Positions 45,778 to 54,253 of a stretch of DNA of 64,000 nt are shown here, piece after piece. Origin of the DNA: JAJPXI01 sp051867655 (lineage in GTDB: Bacteria; Bacillota; Clostridia; Oscillospirales; Oscillospiraceae); contig JBJDYV010000020.1 in assembly GCA_051867655.1 (NCBI GenBank), positions 62,001 to 126,000 on the forward strand, given 5' to 3'. The notes below the pieces were generated by a model. The model saw only the letters and a program-made list of their open reading frames with translations, was not told where the DNA came from and made no database searches. Position numbers and translations under genes: made by a program. Within the stretch, counting starts at the first letter, position 1. Every line of letters begins with the position of its first letter.

Positions 45778-46491
45778 TCAATTCTGACGCTGCTTATTGA
45801 TAAACGAGCCCAAGTCAAATAAGGTGCGGTAGGTATAGGCAATGTGTTCCTCCATCTCGTTCTGTGCCACTGAGCTGTAACGGTTTTTAACGGCGCGGAA
45901 AATGCAGGTGTGCTTGGCCACGGCGTGGCTGGTGTCCTGTTCTGCCGTGCTGCGACAGTAGGTAGAGATAATATAGCGGTAGCGGTTGATGCGAATCTTG
46001 ATGGGCTCGTAGACCTGCAGAAGATAGCGATTGTTCGCGGCCCGCAGCAGCGTTTCGTGGAAAATCGTGTCCTGCTCGGCAAAGTCATCGAAGCCCTGGC
46101 GTCCCAGGCACTCCTTGGCGTCAATAATGCTGCGCTCCAGAATCTCCAAGGCGGCGGGGGTGATGTTGTTGGCGGCCATGGCGGCGGCGGTGCCCTCCAA
46201 GATCTTACGGGCGTCGCACAGGTCGAAGCAGTCGGCCATGCCGATGGGGGTGACCTGATAGCCACGGTCACTGACACGCTTGATCAGTCCGTCTTCCACC
46301 AACTGGTCCATGGCGGAACGGATGGGCGTGCGGCTGACACCCAGCTGCTCGGCAATCTTTGTGACGTTAATTCGTTCACCGGGCTCCAGCTGCACCTCAA
46401 TAATCTGGCGCAGGATGTAGTCGTAGACCTGTTGACGCAGGGCAGCGGCATCCTGCGCGGGGACAAACAGGCTTTTTTCATTCTTTTCCAT
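45778..46491 (-). CDS. GntR-family regulator, FCD (FadR-type) subfamily
   Basis: 237 residues. The winged helix (20-85) has INVTKIAEQLGVSRTPIRSAMDQLVEDGLI; the FCD effector domain follows with metal-site residues in DTIFHETLLRAANN near 142-155 and AVAKHTCIFRAV near 192. The domain usually binds a small organic acid. Its ATG directly follows the stop of the second GntR gene with no gap, so the two are translationally coupled. Probably controls the surrounding catabolic genes. Confidence 0.92.
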   Translation of the reverse strand: MEKNEKSLFVPAQDAAALRQQVYDYILRQIIEVQLEPGERINVTKIAEQLGVSRTPIRSAMDQLVEDGLIKRVSDRGYQVTPIGMADCFDLCDARKILEGTAAAMAANNITPAALEILERSIIDAKECLGRQGFDDFAEQDTIFHETLLRAANNRYLLQVYEPIKIRINRYRYIISTYCRSTAEQDTSHAVAKHTCIFRAVKNRYSSVAQNEMEEHIAYTYRTLFDLGSFINKQRQN

Positions 46492-47205
46492 TTAGCATCC
46501 CTCGTTTTTTGCGGGAGAGCAGGTAACCAGTCCGCCATCAAACAGGACCCGGTAGATGTGATGTAAGTGATTGGTCATCTCAGCCTTAGCGACCAGGGAG
46601 TAGCGGCTCTTAATGGCACGGTAGATGACGGCATGTTTGTCCACATTGTGGGCCTCGGCGTCATACTTTCCAGCGGCAATCAAAGCGCGCTGATACCGGC
46701 GGATCCAGATCTTCAGGGAACTGTACATATCGATCAGATAGCTGTTCCCGCTGAAATGGACGATCAGTTCATGAAATAGGTTGTCTGCATCGAAAACTGC
46801 CAGAACATCTTCCCGCTCCTTAGCGCGTTTTGCCATGAAGATGGTTTGCCTGAGCTGTTCCAGCTGGGCGTCGGTGATGGTGTTGGCGGTGATGTAAGCA
46901 GCACTGCCCTCGACCATTTCACGGATGTCGTACAGGGCCATGCAGTCCTGCCAGTCCACCTGACGGACCTTAAAGCCCTTTTCCCCTACCTGCTCAACTA
47001 ACTGTTCCTGTACCAAACGTTCCAAAGCGGTGCGTACAGGAGTGCGGCTGATGCCGAGCTCTTCGGAAATCTGCTTGGTGTTGATCTTGGAGCCGGGAAC
47101 GAACCGAACGTCTACGATGGAGTCTACAATATATTGATAAACTAGGTCGCTGAGCACGGCGAAGGGATGGTCTTTAATGTACTGGATCAATTCTTGCCGG
47201 TTCAT
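46492..47205 (-). CDS. GntR-family regulator, FCD (FadR-type) subfamily
   Basis: 237 residues from the ATG at 47205 (MNRQELIQ); the longer frame has a non-conserved head covering the promoter. Helix-turn-helix INTKQISEELGISRTPVRTALERLVQEQLV near 45-75; FCD residues in DADNLFHELIVHFSGN near 138 and NVDKHAVIYRAIKSRYSLV near 190. It is a paralogue of the next gene product; both end with a similar Ser-Leu-Val-Ala-x-x-Glu-Met pattern. Divergent from the second GRE gene. Confidence 0.92.
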   Translation of the reverse strand: MNRQELIQYIKDHPFAVLSDLVYQYIVDSIVDVRFVPGSKINTKQISEELGISRTPVRTALERLVQEQLVEQVGEKGFKVRQVDWQDCMALYDIREMVEGSAAYITANTITDAQLEQLRQTIFMAKRAKEREDVLAVFDADNLFHELIVHFSGNSYLIDMYSSLKIWIRRYQRALIAAGKYDAEAHNVDKHAVIYRAIKSRYSLVAKAEMTNHLHHIYRVLFDGGLVTCSPAKNEGC

Positions 47206-47229
47206 GTTGTGGCCCCCCTCTGGGTTAAA

Positions 47230-47257
47230 AGTATACCATAAAAAGATGGATGCGCAA
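47230..47257 (-). promoter_or_regulatory. Promoter of the two GntR genes
   Basis: Minus-strand TTGCGC (47252-47257), 16-bp spacer, TATACT (47230-47235), about 25 bases before the start codon. Confidence 0.6.
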
Positions 47258-47278
47258 TAAAAAGTTTTCAAAGATAGT

Positions 47279-47297
47279 ATTGTATGCATATGTAATG
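47279..47297. promoter_or_regulatory. Candidate GntR/FCD operator in front of the second GRE gene
   Basis: Imperfect palindrome ATTGTATGCATATGTAAT lies between the divergent GntR and GRE genes, about 40 bases before the GRE start and over its likely -10 region. Its left part, TTGTATGCA, is repeated exactly (reverse orientation) at 44853-44861. FCD-type GntR proteins favour such GTAT-centred palindromes. Confidence 0.55.
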
Positions 47298-47335
47298 ATT
47301 CCCATTAAAATTTAGAAGCAAGAAGGGAGCCTTTT

Positions 47336-49720
47336 ATGGCAACAAGAAAAGGAAGTACGGCGCGGGTGGCCACCTGCGCTGGGAGGATTTTTACGCTGCC
47401 TGAGATCTGTGTGGAGCGGGAGCGGTATTACACCCGCTCCTACCAACAGACGGAGGGAGAATTGCCCGTGCTGCGTCAGTCCAAGGCCTTTGCTGAGACC
47501 TTGGACTATATGAGCGTACGCATTGACGAGGGTGAGCTGATTGTGGGTTGCCCCTGCAGCAAGGCCCGCGGCGGCGCTGTGTTGCCTGAGCTGAACGCAC
47601 AGTGGCTTCGCAGGGAGGTGGATGACATGTCCGTGCGCCAGTGGGACCGTTTCCAGTTCCCGTCAGAGCAGGAAAAGAAGGAGATGCTTTCCCTGCTGAC
47701 TTACTGGGAGGGAAAGTCGGCCTATGACCGCTGGAAGAAGCGGGTGCCCGAGCCCATTCTGAAGATGCACGAAAGCGGCTTCATCGGCGGGGTGACCTTC
47801 AGCAATAACGGCTTTTATCCCTGCCACATAGCAGTGGATTATGAGATGGTTCTCCGGGGAGGTTTGAAGGCGCGGTATGAGGAGGCGCTGAAGCGCCGGG
47901 AGGAACTGGACCTCTTCCTGATTGAGAATCTGGAGAAGAACCATCTGTATACGGCTATGACCATTGCCCTGGACGCCGTGCGCCGGTTTAGTCTGCGCTA
48001 CGCCCACCTGGCGGAAAACATGGCGGTGGGGGAAGAAGATCCCGCACGAAGGGCGGAACTGCTGGAGATCGCCCGCATCTGTGCCAAGGTGCCCTGGGAG
48101 CCTGCCGAGACCTTTCACGAGGCAGTACAGGCGGCCTACATGACCTGGGTGGTGCTCATGATCGAGGGCTGGGGGCACGGTATGACCTTGGGCAGGCCGG
48201 ACCAATACCTGATTGAATACTACCGGGCTGATTTAGAGGCGGGACGCCTGACCCGGGAACAGGCCAAGGAACTGCTGGAGCTGTGGTTTGTGAAGGTCAA
48301 CGGCACGGTTACCCTGGATGACCGCGATACTGCTACCTGTTTTGCCGGCTTTCCTCAGGCGGTGAACTTTACTTTGGGAGGTGTGGACCGGCAGGGAAAC
48401 TGTGCGGTCAATGAACTGACCTATCTGCTGATGGAGGCCGAGGAGAACATTGGCATGACTGCCGAGGATCTGGTCATTCGGATCGGAGAGGAGAGCCCGC
48501 AGGAATACCTCCTGGCGGCCACACGGCTGGCCAAGACGCTCAAGGGTAAACTGAAATTTGTTTCCGACCCAGTAGCCATCGAGCAGATGCTGGCGGACGG
48601 TTATCCGCTGGAGCTGGCCCGGGACTATATTATTACTGGCTGCAACAGCCCCTCCATCCCCGGCATTTCTCTGGACGTGCCCGGCGGACTGTTCAACGCG
48701 GCCCTGATGCTGGAGCTGGCACTAAACAATGGCGTATCCCGTATGACAGGCGAACAGGTGGGCCTGCCCACCGGCGATCCCCGCAAGTTTACGACCTTTG
48801 AGCAGGTGTGGGAGGCATTCTGCGCCCAGACCCGCCATTTCCTGGGCGCCGCCGCCGTTATGACCAATGAAGACCGGGCCATTTTCGCCCGGTTTCTGCC
48901 GATCCCCCTCCAAAGCGCCCTATTCCATGGGCCGATGGAGCGGGGACTGGATCTCTTCAGCGGCGGTACAGGAGAATATGCCCGGCAGTCCATATCCATT
49001 GCGGGTGCGCCCAATGTGGGCGATGGCCTGGCCGCGTTGAAAAAGGTGGTCTTTGGGGACAAAAAGCTGACCATGGAGCGGGTCATCGATGCCCTGGACG
49101 CCAATTTCGAGGGTTATGACGATGTGCGCCACCTGTTGGGAAAGGCACCCAAGTTCGGCAACGGCGATCGTTTCGTGGATGAGCTGGTGGATCAGGTCCT
49201 GGTCTTCTGCAGCGATGTGCTTCACTCTTACAAGGGCGAGTGCGGCACGCCCCTGATTACTGCGGCGGCCACGATTACCGCCAATGTGCCCTTGGGGTAC
49301 GGCGTGGGCGCGCTGCCCGGCGGCCGGCTGGCAGGCACCCCCATCGCGGAGGGCGGCATCTCCCCCCAGCAGGGCCGCAACAAGAGCGGCCCCACCGCCA
49401 CCATGCGCTCGGTGGCCGGACTGACCCACAGAAAGCTGACCAACGGCTCCGTGCTCAATATGCGCTTTGACCCGGATGTGCTGAAAAATGAGGCCGGGAT
49501 GGAGAAGTTCACCGACCTGCTGCGCGCCTATCTGCTGAACGGCGGATTTTTCGTTCAGTTCAACATCATCGATACCGACACGCTGCGCCGGGCGCAGCAG
49601 GACCCGGAGCGCTTCCGGGACCTGCTGGTGCGGGTAGCCACCTACAGCGCGTATTTCGTGGAACTTTCGCCCGAAATGCAGGAAGATATCATCAGCCGCA
49701 TGGAGTTCAAGGCGTTATAA
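47336..49720 (+). CDS. Second atypical glycyl-radical-enzyme homologue with Thr in place of radical Gly
   Basis: 794 residues; AAGAAGGGAG precedes the ATG. It is a paralogue of the 42228-44591 product along its length (for example DALDANFEGYDDV and APKFGN are shared). The cysteine loop is TGCNSPSIPG with Cys436; the radical loop is LVRVATYSAYFVELSPEMQ with Thr769 (codon ACC, 49640-49642). No activase gene adjoins it, so it probably uses the one at 41308. It could be a second substrate isoform or a partner subunit. The same Gly-to-Thr change in two diverged paralogues argues against a chance mutation. Confidence 0.88.
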   Translation: MATRKGSTARVATCAGRIFTLPEICVERERYYTRSYQQTEGELPVLRQSKAFAETLDYMSVRIDEGELIVGCPCSKARGGAVLPELNAQWLRREVDDMSVRQWDRFQFPSEQEKKEMLSLLTYWEGKSAYDRWKKRVPEPILKMHESGFIGGVTFSNNGFYPCHIAVDYEMVLRGGLKARYEEALKRREELDLFLIENLEKNHLYTAMTIALDAVRRFSLRYAHLAENMAVGEEDPARRAELLEIARICAKVPWEPAETFHEAVQAAYMTWVVLMIEGWGHGMTLGRPDQYLIEYYRADLEAGRLTREQAKELLELWFVKVNGTVTLDDRDTATCFAGFPQAVNFTLGGVDRQGNCAVNELTYLLMEAEENIGMTAEDLVIRIGEESPQEYLLAATRLAKTLKGKLKFVSDPVAIEQMLADGYPLELARDYIITGCNSPSIPGISLDVPGGLFNAALMLELALNNGVSRMTGEQVGLPTGDPRKFTTFEQVWEAFCAQTRHFLGAAAVMTNEDRAIFARFLPIPLQSALFHGPMERGLDLFSGGTGEYARQSISIAGAPNVGDGLAALKKVVFGDKKLTMERVIDALDANFEGYDDVRHLLGKAPKFGNGDRFVDELVDQVLVFCSDVLHSYKGECGTPLITAAATITANVPLGYGVGALPGGRLAGTPIAEGGISPQQGRNKSGPTATMRSVAGLTHRKLTNGSVLNMRFDPDVLKNEAGMEKFTDLLRAYLLNGGFFVQFNIIDTDTLRRAQQDPERFRDLLVRVATYSAYFVELSPEMQEDIISRMEFKAL

Positions 49721-49830
49721 AATATTCTGAAGTAAGGTGGACCTTTGCTTGCCTATTCCGGGCCGGCTATCTAAGGTTTTGGTTTACTTTGAGATCAAAA
49801 AATAAATAAATAACAAACAATGTACTTGTT

Positions 49831-49860
49831 TTGACATACCAGAAATCCCTTTGCTATACT
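49831..49860 (+). promoter_or_regulatory. Promoter of the DUF849 cleavage-enzyme gene
   Basis: TTGACA (49831-49836), 18-bp spacer, TATACT (49855-49860). The leader is about 115 bases and holds an imperfect AAACTAA-N7-TTTAGTGTTT inverted repeat near 49897 that could be an operator. Confidence 0.75.
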
Positions 49861-49983
49861 TTTGGCAATTAATAGGGTGTGAAAAGTCTATATCAAACTA
49901 ATCACTGGTTTAGTGTTTAAGTCGAAGTATACCGTTCACAATTTGCTCCATGAGATGGCAAGAATTAATTAAGGAGAATCACT

Positions 49984-51009
49984 ATGTCCAACCAAAACAA
50001 CTATGTGAACTGGGACAAGGTCCACCGCCTGAGCGAACAGTACGGAAACGGCGCAATCTTCCAGTTTTATGCAGACTTTGAGGGTGTGGATCCCACCCAT
50101 TCAGCGCTGTTGACCGACGATGTGGACATACAGCCTCCCTGGAAGATTCCCCATAAGGTGGCGGTGACTACGGCCATTGTGGGTGCCATGCACAACAAGC
50201 GTTTCAATCCCAACCACCCCATGAGCCCGGAAGAAATCTACAACTCTGCCCGGGAGGCATGCTTGGCCGGCGCGCCCAGCATCCACCTGCACGTGCGCGA
50301 TGAGAATGGGTACAGCGTGTTGGATCCCGACCTATTTCACCGGGTCATCGATCCGCTGAAGGAAGAATTCCCTGATGTGGTCATCGACGGGTGCATGGTG
50401 TGCGAAAATAAGAAGGAATGGGAGATTATGAAGGTGCTGCTCAAGGAGAAGCTCTTTGAGACCACCCCTGTGAACACCAACGCCACTTACAACGGCGACA
50501 TGCTCTTCTGCAAGCCCGCCCATGTGATGATTGAAAAGTGCCGCCTGGTGCAGGAGGCGGGGGTAATCCCGCAAGTGACCTTCTATTCCTCCGCCGATGT
50601 GGATCACGCTAACCGCTACCTGATCCGCTCCGGCCTGTTGGAAAAGCCGTATAACTTCCTGCTTCTGTACGGCCTGCCCGGGTGCAGCCCCATGGACGAT
50701 CCCATCGCCATGATGCACACCATGATGAATACCTACCACCAGCTGAAGACCATCGACCCGGATTGCCGCATCACGGTATGCGCCGCGGGCCGTGCATCCA
50801 GCTATGTTGCCGCCCAGGCCCTTCTGATGGGAATGAATATCCGGGTGGGCATGGAGGATGCCGTGTGGAAGTACCCCCACCGCAACGACAAGATTGTTTC
50901 CAATGCGGAGCAGTTTGCGCAAGCGCGCACCATGGCCGGCCTGCTGGGCCGCGATGTGATGACTGCCTGCGAGTACCGCAATTACATGGGCCTTTCTCAG
51001 AAAACGTAA
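49984..51009 (+). CDS. Beta-keto acid cleavage enzyme (BKACE, DUF849 family)
   Basis: 341 residues, TIM barrel. The zinc motif is SIHLHVRDENG near 99-109 (His-x-His), with GCMVCEN near 140, and a conserved acidic GMEDAVW near 292. Family members condense a beta-keto acid with acetyl-CoA and release acetoacetate plus a new CoA ester; Kce, encoded at 56375, is the lysine-pathway member. This one is longer, with an added N-terminal region of about 50 residues, and probably acts on a beta-keto acid made in the GRE pathway. Confidence 0.92.
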   Translation: MSNQNNYVNWDKVHRLSEQYGNGAIFQFYADFEGVDPTHSALLTDDVDIQPPWKIPHKVAVTTAIVGAMHNKRFNPNHPMSPEEIYNSAREACLAGAPSIHLHVRDENGYSVLDPDLFHRVIDPLKEEFPDVVIDGCMVCENKKEWEIMKVLLKEKLFETTPVNTNATYNGDMLFCKPAHVMIEKCRLVQEAGVIPQVTFYSSADVDHANRYLIRSGLLEKPYNFLLLYGLPGCSPMDDPIAMMHTMMNTYHQLKTIDPDCRITVCAAGRASSYVAAQALLMGMNIRVGMEDAVWKYPHRNDKIVSNAEQFAQARTMAGLLGRDVMTACEYRNYMGLSQKT

Positions 51010-51230
51010 AGAAAATCAGGACACAAACGACTAAGCAGGACGGCTGTATTTTGAGGAACATCAGCCCAATACTAATGTGCTTGGTTTAGCGACGAGGATT
51101 TCCGCGTGATCCAGTTGATAGCGCCCGAGAGGACGCTGTGGAAAGTCCCTGCGTCAAAAATATTGGCCTCAAAGGAGGACCTGCACCGTAATCTTGCATG
51201 GACTCTCTCTTTTCTCTTTTTCTTGAACGT

Positions 51231-51266
51231 GTCAACAGCCTCCCGGATTTTTGGGAGGCTGTTGAC
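51231..51266. repeat. Inverted repeat after the DUF849 gene
   Basis: Perfect 14-bp arms (51231-51244 GTCAACAGCCTCCC, 51253-51266) with an 8-base T-rich loop. It lies about 220 bases past the DUF849 stop. No T-run follows on either strand, so a terminator function is uncertain. Confidence 0.6.
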
Positions 51267-51310
51267 ATAAAGATGTTTCCTATAGAGGTAATGGCGTAGC
51301 AACGGCACAG

Positions 51311-51442
51311 ATGAGGTATTTTATTGAAGCGGCCAGATGTCTGAACTTTACAAAGACTGTGGATCGCCTATTCATTTTTCGGCTTGCACCTATCCGACAT
51401 ATCTTCCCGATGGAAAGCAAATTAAACGTAAGGCTTTTCTAG
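51311..51442 (+). pseudogene. Remnant of a LysR-family regulator N-terminus
   Basis: 43 codons reading MRYFIEAARCLNFTKTVDRL then FIFRLAPIRHIF. This matches the LysR helix-turn-helix (…RYFIEAARCLNFTKAAERLFISQPALSRHI…) but recognition-helix residues have changed and the frame stops soon after. The other 750 or so bases of such a gene are absent. It probably regulated the adjacent UroD-like or DUF849 gene once. Confidence 0.7.
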
Positions 51443-51676
51443 CGCAGGTGAAATACGGTTCAGTTATGCGCCCAATGTGGATTTACTTTCTCTGCGGGCA
51501 ACGACCGGGCAGCGGGATAGTGGTCACATGGCTACCGGAGGGAGAGGACTCTGCTGTTACATTGTTCTTGGGTGTTTGGGAGGGGAAAAGGTTGGGGGCT
51601 TATTCGGATCTTTTTTGCTTGGCCTGTGCCATTTTTCTGCACTAAAGGAAAATCGCTAAAATGCGAAAGGAGCTTT

Positions 51677-52647
51677 ATGATGACTGAAAAAGAAAATGTC
51701 CTGTCTGTATTCCGTCACGAAATACCTCAGTGGCTACCTCGTTTTGAATTTTGTTTCTATAAATATTTTCCAAAACTGATCAATGAGCGTCCGCTGGTTA
51801 CCGAAGGGGATGACTGGTTCGGGATTCACTGGATCCCCGACACAAAGACCAATAATTTAACCGCGCCCGCCTATGGACAAAAGATCATCAGGAATATCGA
51901 AAGCTGGCGTGAGGAATTGGTTCTTCCCGATTTGGACGCTATCGACTGGGAAGCGGAGAAGACCCGTTTCTGGGAGGGGCGTGACGGGGACCACCTGTCT
52001 GTGTTCCTAATGGAAGCGGGTATCTTTGAGCGGTATCAGCTTTTACTGGGGGTTGAGGACGCCCTCTGTTCCTTCTATGAATATCCGGATGAGGCGGAGG
52101 AAATCCTGGAGACACTAACACAGTTTAAAGTCGACCTGATCAGCAGGATTATGACGCACCTGAAACCCGACGCCATACTGTATATGGATGATGTTGGGAC
52201 ACAGAAAGGGCCGTTGATTTCTCCGTCTATTTGGAGAGAGTTTATCTTTGAAAAAGACCGAAGGATCTTTCATGCAATCCGCAGTCACGGTGCACTGAGT
52301 ATTTACCACAGCTGCGGAAAGATTGATTCCTTCTTCGATCAGATTCTGGAACTGGAAGCAGATGCCTACCACCCGTTACAGCCTTGCAATGACTTGGCTC
52401 TCATGAAGCGGATCTGCGGGAAGCGCGCCGTGTTGATGGGCGGTATAGATAACCAGAGAGTTACCAATCAGCCTGGGGCTACTGATTCCGTCATCCGCGC
52501 CGAGGTGCGGCACGCGATCGATTTGCTTGCCCCGGCGGTGGATATATCTGCTGTGACTCGGACGGAGTGTGTATAGATAAAAAGGTTCTCTCCATTATTC
52601 AGGATGAATACGAGGTATACGGACGCAATTTCTATCAACATTTTTGA
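51677..52647 (+). pseudogene. UroD/MtaA-type corrinoid methyltransferase-like gene, frameshifted near its end
   Basis: The ATG at 51677 has AAAGGAG upstream. The first 285 residues resemble uroporphyrinogen-decarboxylase-family methyltransferases (ILYMDDVGTQKGPLISPSIWREF near 170, IYHSCGKIDSF near 210 with the zinc-ligand-like His and Cys, VLMGGIDNQ near 255). The frame stops at 52576, but dropping to the next frame at about 52530-52540 gives GGGYI...VLSIIQDEYEVYGRNFYQHF ending at 52647, the normal family ending. A single base is missing in the CCCCGGCGG tract. A genuine mutation or a read error; family members transfer methyl groups to or from corrinoid proteins. Confidence 0.75.
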
Positions 52648-52659
52648 TATTCTATAATT

Positions 52660-52698
52660 GGAAGCACCATACAGGAGATGGACCTGTATGGTGCTTCC
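52660..52698 (+). terminator. Hairpin after the UroD-like gene
   Basis: Perfect 16-bp stem (52660-52675, 52683-52698) with a 7-base loop, 12 bases after the restored stop at 52647. Its position supports 52647 as the original gene end. T-run absent. Confidence 0.7.
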
Positions 52699-53195
52699 GG
52701 CATTGTGCGCCCGTTGGCCGCACCTACTGAAGGGGAAAGCCCCGAATTTGCCCGGTAGCGGAAGGATATAGTCAAGGGTGTCCATCGCAAGATGGAATCG
52801 AAAGGAAGACGGTGACAAAACTCTGACCCAACGAACAAAATCTTTTCAGGCCAAAGACGAGGGTAAAACTGCAACGAAAGGTAAAGCCTAATAGCTATGC
52901 GGAATGTTTCCGATGAAACCAAATTATTAGTTGAAACTAGAAATGCAAGCATTGGGAATCGAGCAGCTTTCCGGGACGCACTCTGGAACTGATTGCGGGG
53001 CATATTCGTTACCTCACTTATTAAAATTTGCGCACAAAAAACACACAGAGCTCTCCCAATACCACTGACCAAAGAAAACCATGTTCCGTGATCGGATTTA
53101 CGTGCAGGAGCACTACGTGTGTCATCATGTGCAGTATGAAACTGACCGTCACAAAATATCATAAATGCCAAAAATGTCAAGGAACGAGTCTTGCC
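52699..53195. other. Gene-free stretch of about 500 bases
   Basis: No coding region with a ribosome site or recognisable domain on either strand; the long minus-strand frame here has random composition. No repeat or RNA fold stands out. Confidence 0.5.
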
Positions 53196-53225
53196 TTGAC
53201 GGAATATTTTGTTGGTTGATATAAT
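53196..53225 (+). promoter_or_regulatory. Promoter of kamB-kamC
   Basis: TTGACG (53196-53201), 18-bp spacer, TATAAT (53220-53225), 44 bases before the kamB ATG. No riboswitch fits in this short leader. Confidence 0.75.
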
Positions 53226-53269
53226 AAAGAAAATATGTCAGTTGTTCTGCCGGAAAGGAGGGAACGGTC

Positions 53270-54253
53270 ATGAAACCACTGCTGGCGCCGCTGGTGGGGG
53301 ACGCCGCCATGGTGACGGTCATCGGCCTGTGCAAGAACGCGGGCAAGACTACGGCCCTGTGCCGCCTGATCGCGGAGATGACGGACCAGCGGCTGGCTGT
53401 GACCTCCGTAGGGCGGGACGGCGAGCGCACCGATGTGGTCACCGGCACGGAAAAACCGGAGATCTGGGTGCGCAAAGGCACGCTGTTCGCCACGGCAAAG
53501 GGGCTGCTTCCCTTGTGTGATGTGACGGTGGAAGTGGCTGCCGTCACCGATGTGATGACCCCTCTGGGACAGGTGGCGGTGTTCCGCGCTTTGTCGGACG
53601 GGTATGTGCAGCTGGCCGGCCCCTCTGCTGTGGGGCAGCTGGAACCGTTGAGCCGGATATTTTGGGAACTGGGCGCACAGCGCATCCTGATCGACGGCGC
53701 GGCCGGGCGCAAGAGCTTGGCATCGGCAGGAGAGAACGGCTGCGCCATTTTGTGTGTGGGTGCGTCCATGGACGGCACGGCGGAGGAAATCGCCGCAGAG
53801 ACCGCCCATTTTTGCGCTCTGTTTGCGGCGGAAGCGATCACGCTGGAACATCATGGGGCGAGGTATGCGTTGTTTGATGCGCATGGAAATTCGCTGCCGT
53901 TGGAAGTGGGAGCGGATGGTCAGCCCACATGGAAGAATCTGCCCCAAAGTGAATGTGTCCTTTGGGTACAGGGCGGCGTGACAAGTCCCCTGCTGCGCAC
54001 GCTGGCACAGCGGAATGTGCCCGTTACGCTGGCCGTTCCGGACGCCACGCACTTTTTGTTTGACCGGGCCACGGCGCAGCTGTTTATCCGGCACGGGGGC
54101 AAACTGCGGGTGGAGCGGAACCTGAAAATCGCGGCCGTGTGCGCCAATCCCCGGTCGGCTTACGGAAAGCACTTGAACCGGGAGGATTTGCTCAGCGCGC
54201 TGTGCGGGAGCATCAAAATCCCCGTGGTGGACGTGAAGGAGGGGGAAGTGTGA
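53270..54253 (+). CDS. kamB: Lysine 5,6-aminomutase reactivase subunit KamB
   Basis: 327 residues. A P-loop lies at VIGLCKNAGKTTAL (residues 17-30) and a second nucleotide-fold strand ILIDGAAGRKS near 142. It matches KamB, encoded with the MutS-like KamC beside lysine fermentation genes in clostridia and fusobacteria. The pair is thought to replace damaged cobalamin in lysine 5,6-aminomutase using ATP. GGAAAGGAGGG precedes the ATG; the stop overlaps the kamC start. Confidence 0.82.
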   Translation: MKPLLAPLVGDAAMVTVIGLCKNAGKTTALCRLIAEMTDQRLAVTSVGRDGERTDVVTGTEKPEIWVRKGTLFATAKGLLPLCDVTVEVAAVTDVMTPLGQVAVFRALSDGYVQLAGPSAVGQLEPLSRIFWELGAQRILIDGAAGRKSLASAGENGCAILCVGASMDGTAEEIAAETAHFCALFAAEAITLEHHGARYALFDAHGNSLPLEVGADGQPTWKNLPQSECVLWVQGGVTSPLLRTLAQRNVPVTLAVPDATHFLFDRATAQLFIRHGGKLRVERNLKIAAVCANPRSAYGKHLNREDLLSALCGSIKIPVVDVKEGEV

